Source: Pseudomonas pudica (lineage in GTDB: Bacteria > Pseudomonadota > Gammaproteobacteria > Pseudomonadales > Pseudomonadaceae). From it: a stretch of 64,000 bases of DNA. Location of the stretch: the NCBI RefSeq assembly GCF_015680405.1, contig NZ_JADLJS010000012.1, forward strand, positions 1-64,000, given 5' to 3'. A model generated the notes under the pieces. It saw nothing but the letters and a program-made list of their open reading frames with translations. It was not told the DNA's origin and did not search any database. How positions within the stretch are numbered: position 1 is the stretch's first letter; every line of letters starts with the position of its first letter. The position numbers and the translations under genes are program-made. Positions 62,370 through 64,000 of this stretch are shown here, in pieces.

Positions 62370-64000
62370 ATGCCTGACGCCACCCGCCACCTCACCCTCG
62401 CCAACGGCCTGCAGCTGACCCTGCGCCACGCCCCGCGCCTGAAGCGCTCAGCTGCCGCACTGCGGGTACATGCGGGCAGTCACGACGCGCCGACCAGGTG
62501 GCCCGGCCTGGCCCACTTCCTGGAGCACCTGTTCTTCCTCGGCACCTCGCGTTTCCCGCTGGACGACGGCCTGATGCGCTACGTGCAGGCCCTCGGCGGC
62601 CAGGTCAATGCCAGCACCCGCGAGCGCACCACCGACTTTTTCTTCGAGGTCCCGCCCAGCGCCTTGGCCGGAGGGCTGGAGCGCCTGTGCCAGATGCTGG
62701 CCGAGCCAGACCTGAGCATCGAGCGCCAGCGCCGCGAACGCGAGGTCATCCATGCCGAGTTCATTGCCTGGTCACGCAGCCCTCAGGCCCAGCAGCAGTT
62801 CGCCTTGCTGCAAGCCGCGGCACCCGGCCATCCATTGGCCGCTTTTCATGCTGGTAACCGGCACACCCTGGCCTTGCAGAATCCCGCCTTCCAGCAAGCG
62901 CTCTGTGGCTTTCACCAGCGTTTCTACCAAGGCGGCCAGGTCGCCCTGAGCCTGTGCGGCCCGCAATCGCTGGATGAGCTGGAATTGCTGGGCCGGCAGC
63001 ATGCCAAGCTGTTCGCGACGAGTGAACGGGTGCCACAAGCTCTGCCGCCGCCCTTATCGACGACCGACACGCACCTGCTGTTCAGCCACGAAAACCTGCC
63101 GGCAGGTGCCGAGCAGGCCCTTGAGTTGCTGATCGCCTGCCTCGGCGATAGCCGCCCGGGCACCTGGCTGGATGCGCTTCGCCAGCGCGGCTGGCTGCAG
63201 GGCTTCAAGGCCGAGGCACTGTATGCCTTCGCCGGGCAGTTGCTGTGGCACATTGATCTGAAGCTGAGCGAGGATGCCTGCCCGGAGGAAGCCGATGCCC
63301 TGTTGCATGGCTGGTTCGGCTTCATCCGCCAGGCCGCTCCTGAGCAATTGAGTGCCGAATTCGAGCTGCTGCAGCGAAGCCGCGAACGCAGTGCCAGCGC
63401 GCTTGAACTGGCCCGCCGGGACAGCGCCGGCCAGCCGTTCAGCGGTTTGGACACTCAAGGCTTGCACGCCCTTCGTGCCCTGCTGGAAGGCCTGCCGGGC
63501 CGAGAACATGGGCACTGGCAACTGCCCGGCGTCGATCCCTTGCTCCTGGCCGACTTGCCTGATGCCAGTCCGCACCCCCTACCAGCAGCACTGAAAGTCA
63601 GCGATCAGCTGCCTGGCACTCGTCAGTACGCAGCGCTGTACCTGCGCTGGCATGTCCCTTCACCGTTGCGCCAGCGTCTGCACGCGCTGCTCGAACGTGC
63701 CCTGCACCCCATGCAGGAGCGCTGCGAGCGCGTATCGGTGCAGTTGCAGTTCAGTGCCGCTGGCGAATACTGGCAACTGCGCTGCGCCGGGCTACCGGCA
63801 GCGGTGCTGCGCACTGTGGAACAGGCCTTGGCATTGATGCGCAAGCCCCCGGCAGGCAGCTGGCTGCCCTGCTCGACGCAGCCTCCGGCGCTGATCCCCA
63901 TCCGGGCCCTGCTCAAGCAGCTGCCCGACGCCGTGCTGGGCGCCGCGCCTGCACCTGCTCCGGCCTGCACCCTGGCACAGACGCATCTCGACAGCCTGTG
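62370..64000 (+). CDS. pqqF: Pyrroloquinoline quinone biosynthesis peptidase PqqF (5' part, truncated by window edge)
   Basis: M16-family zinc protease fragment of about 543 codons; the rest lies right of the window. The inverted zinc motif HFLEHLFF (HxxEH) and the third ligand in REVIHAEFIAWS are present. PqqF with PqqG processes the PqqA precursor peptide; PQQ serves glucose and alcohol dehydrogenases in P. putida. GGAG precedes the ATG. No stop or frameshift is seen in the part shown. Confidence 0.9.
   Translation, partial: MPDATRHLTLANGLQLTLRHAPRLKRSAAALRVHAGSHDAPTRWPGLAHFLEHLFFLGTSRFPLDDGLMRYVQALGGQVNASTRERTTDFFFEVPPSALAGGLERLCQMLAEPDLSIERQRREREVIHAEFIAWSRSPQAQQQFALLQAAAPGHPLAAFHAGNRHTLALQNPAFQQALCGFHQRFYQGGQVALSLCGPQSLDELELLGRQHAKLFATSERVPQALPPPLSTTDTHLLFSHENLPAGAEQALELLIACLGDSRPGTWLDALRQRGWLQGFKAEALYAFAGQLLWHIDLKLSEDACPEEADALLHGWFGFIRQAAPEQLSAEFELLQRSRERSASALELARRDSAGQPFSGLDTQGLHALRALLEGLPGREHGHWQLPGVDPLLLADLPDASPHPLPAALKVSDQLPGTRQYAALYLRWHVPSPLRQRLHALLERALHPMQERCERVSVQLQFSAAGEYWQLRCAGLPAAVLRTVEQALALMRKPPAGSWLPCSTQPPALIPIRALLKQLPDAVLGAAPAPAPACTLAQTHLDSL

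Overview
The window is a stretch of chromosome from a Pseudomonas of the P. putida group. The evidence is high-GC coding DNA, the gene order rpsU-dnaG-rpoD, lptD-surA-pdxA-rsmA-apaG-apaH, rpe-gph-trpE, trpGDC-crp(vfr) and davB-davA-pqqF, and many REP elements built around a conserved CTCCCACAGG edge. Almost all of it is core genome. I see no prophage, integrase, insertion sequence, CRISPR array or resistance island. Species assignment rests on recalled gene families and gene order, not on a database search.

Layout. 1-483: upstream control region of a leftward rRNA operon whose genes lie outside the window (two tandem sigma70 promoters), then a low-complexity tract with 19 consecutive C. 484-11970: housekeeping genes: tyrS, an M23 endopeptidase with anmK, erpA, argC, a rightward run (hemJ, nitronate monooxygenase, SDR, HIT, coq7, a membrane protein), an OsmC-type gene and crp/vfr. 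11967-20758: tryptophan region, trpGDC and rpe-gph-trpE on the minus strand with the autotransporter esterase gene estA between them. Both trp units are preceded by matching Trp-containing leader sequences; for trpE the leader is the in-frame 3' end of gph. 20953-28874: a polyamine-type ABC transporter and a two-component system whose kinase carries a solute-binding-like sensor. 28969-40345: DUF3530 protein, djlA, murU-amgK (peptidoglycan recycling), then the envelope/housekeeping run lptD-surA-pdxA-rsmA-apaG-apaH-glpE. 40629-45519: the stress operon prkA-yeaH-spoVR. 45575-49374: cca, folB-folK, plsY, tsaD. 49579-53997: rpsU-dnaG-rpoD. 54311-58054: a large GGDEF/EAL receptor, followed by tRNA-Ile(CAU). 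58356-64000: an Lrp/AsnC regulator, a small DUF6124-type gene, the lysine catabolic pair davB-davA, and the 5' part of pqqF, cut by the window end.

How the genes fit together. Several pathways have more than one piece here: cell-wall recycling (anmK; amgK-murU), outer-membrane assembly (lptD, surA), tryptophan synthesis (trpE, trpG, trpD, trpC), folate (folB, folK), and lysine degradation (davB, davA, with a plausible Lrp regulator). The best candidate for unusual biology is the paired trp leader arrangement, in which the C-terminal tail of phosphoglycolate phosphatase appears to double as the tryptophan-sensing leader peptide of trpE. Also notable are a REP-bounded array of 51-52 bp tandem repeats, a structured unassigned intergenic element at about 59145-59360, and the odd homopolymer tract near the left edge, which may be an assembly artefact.
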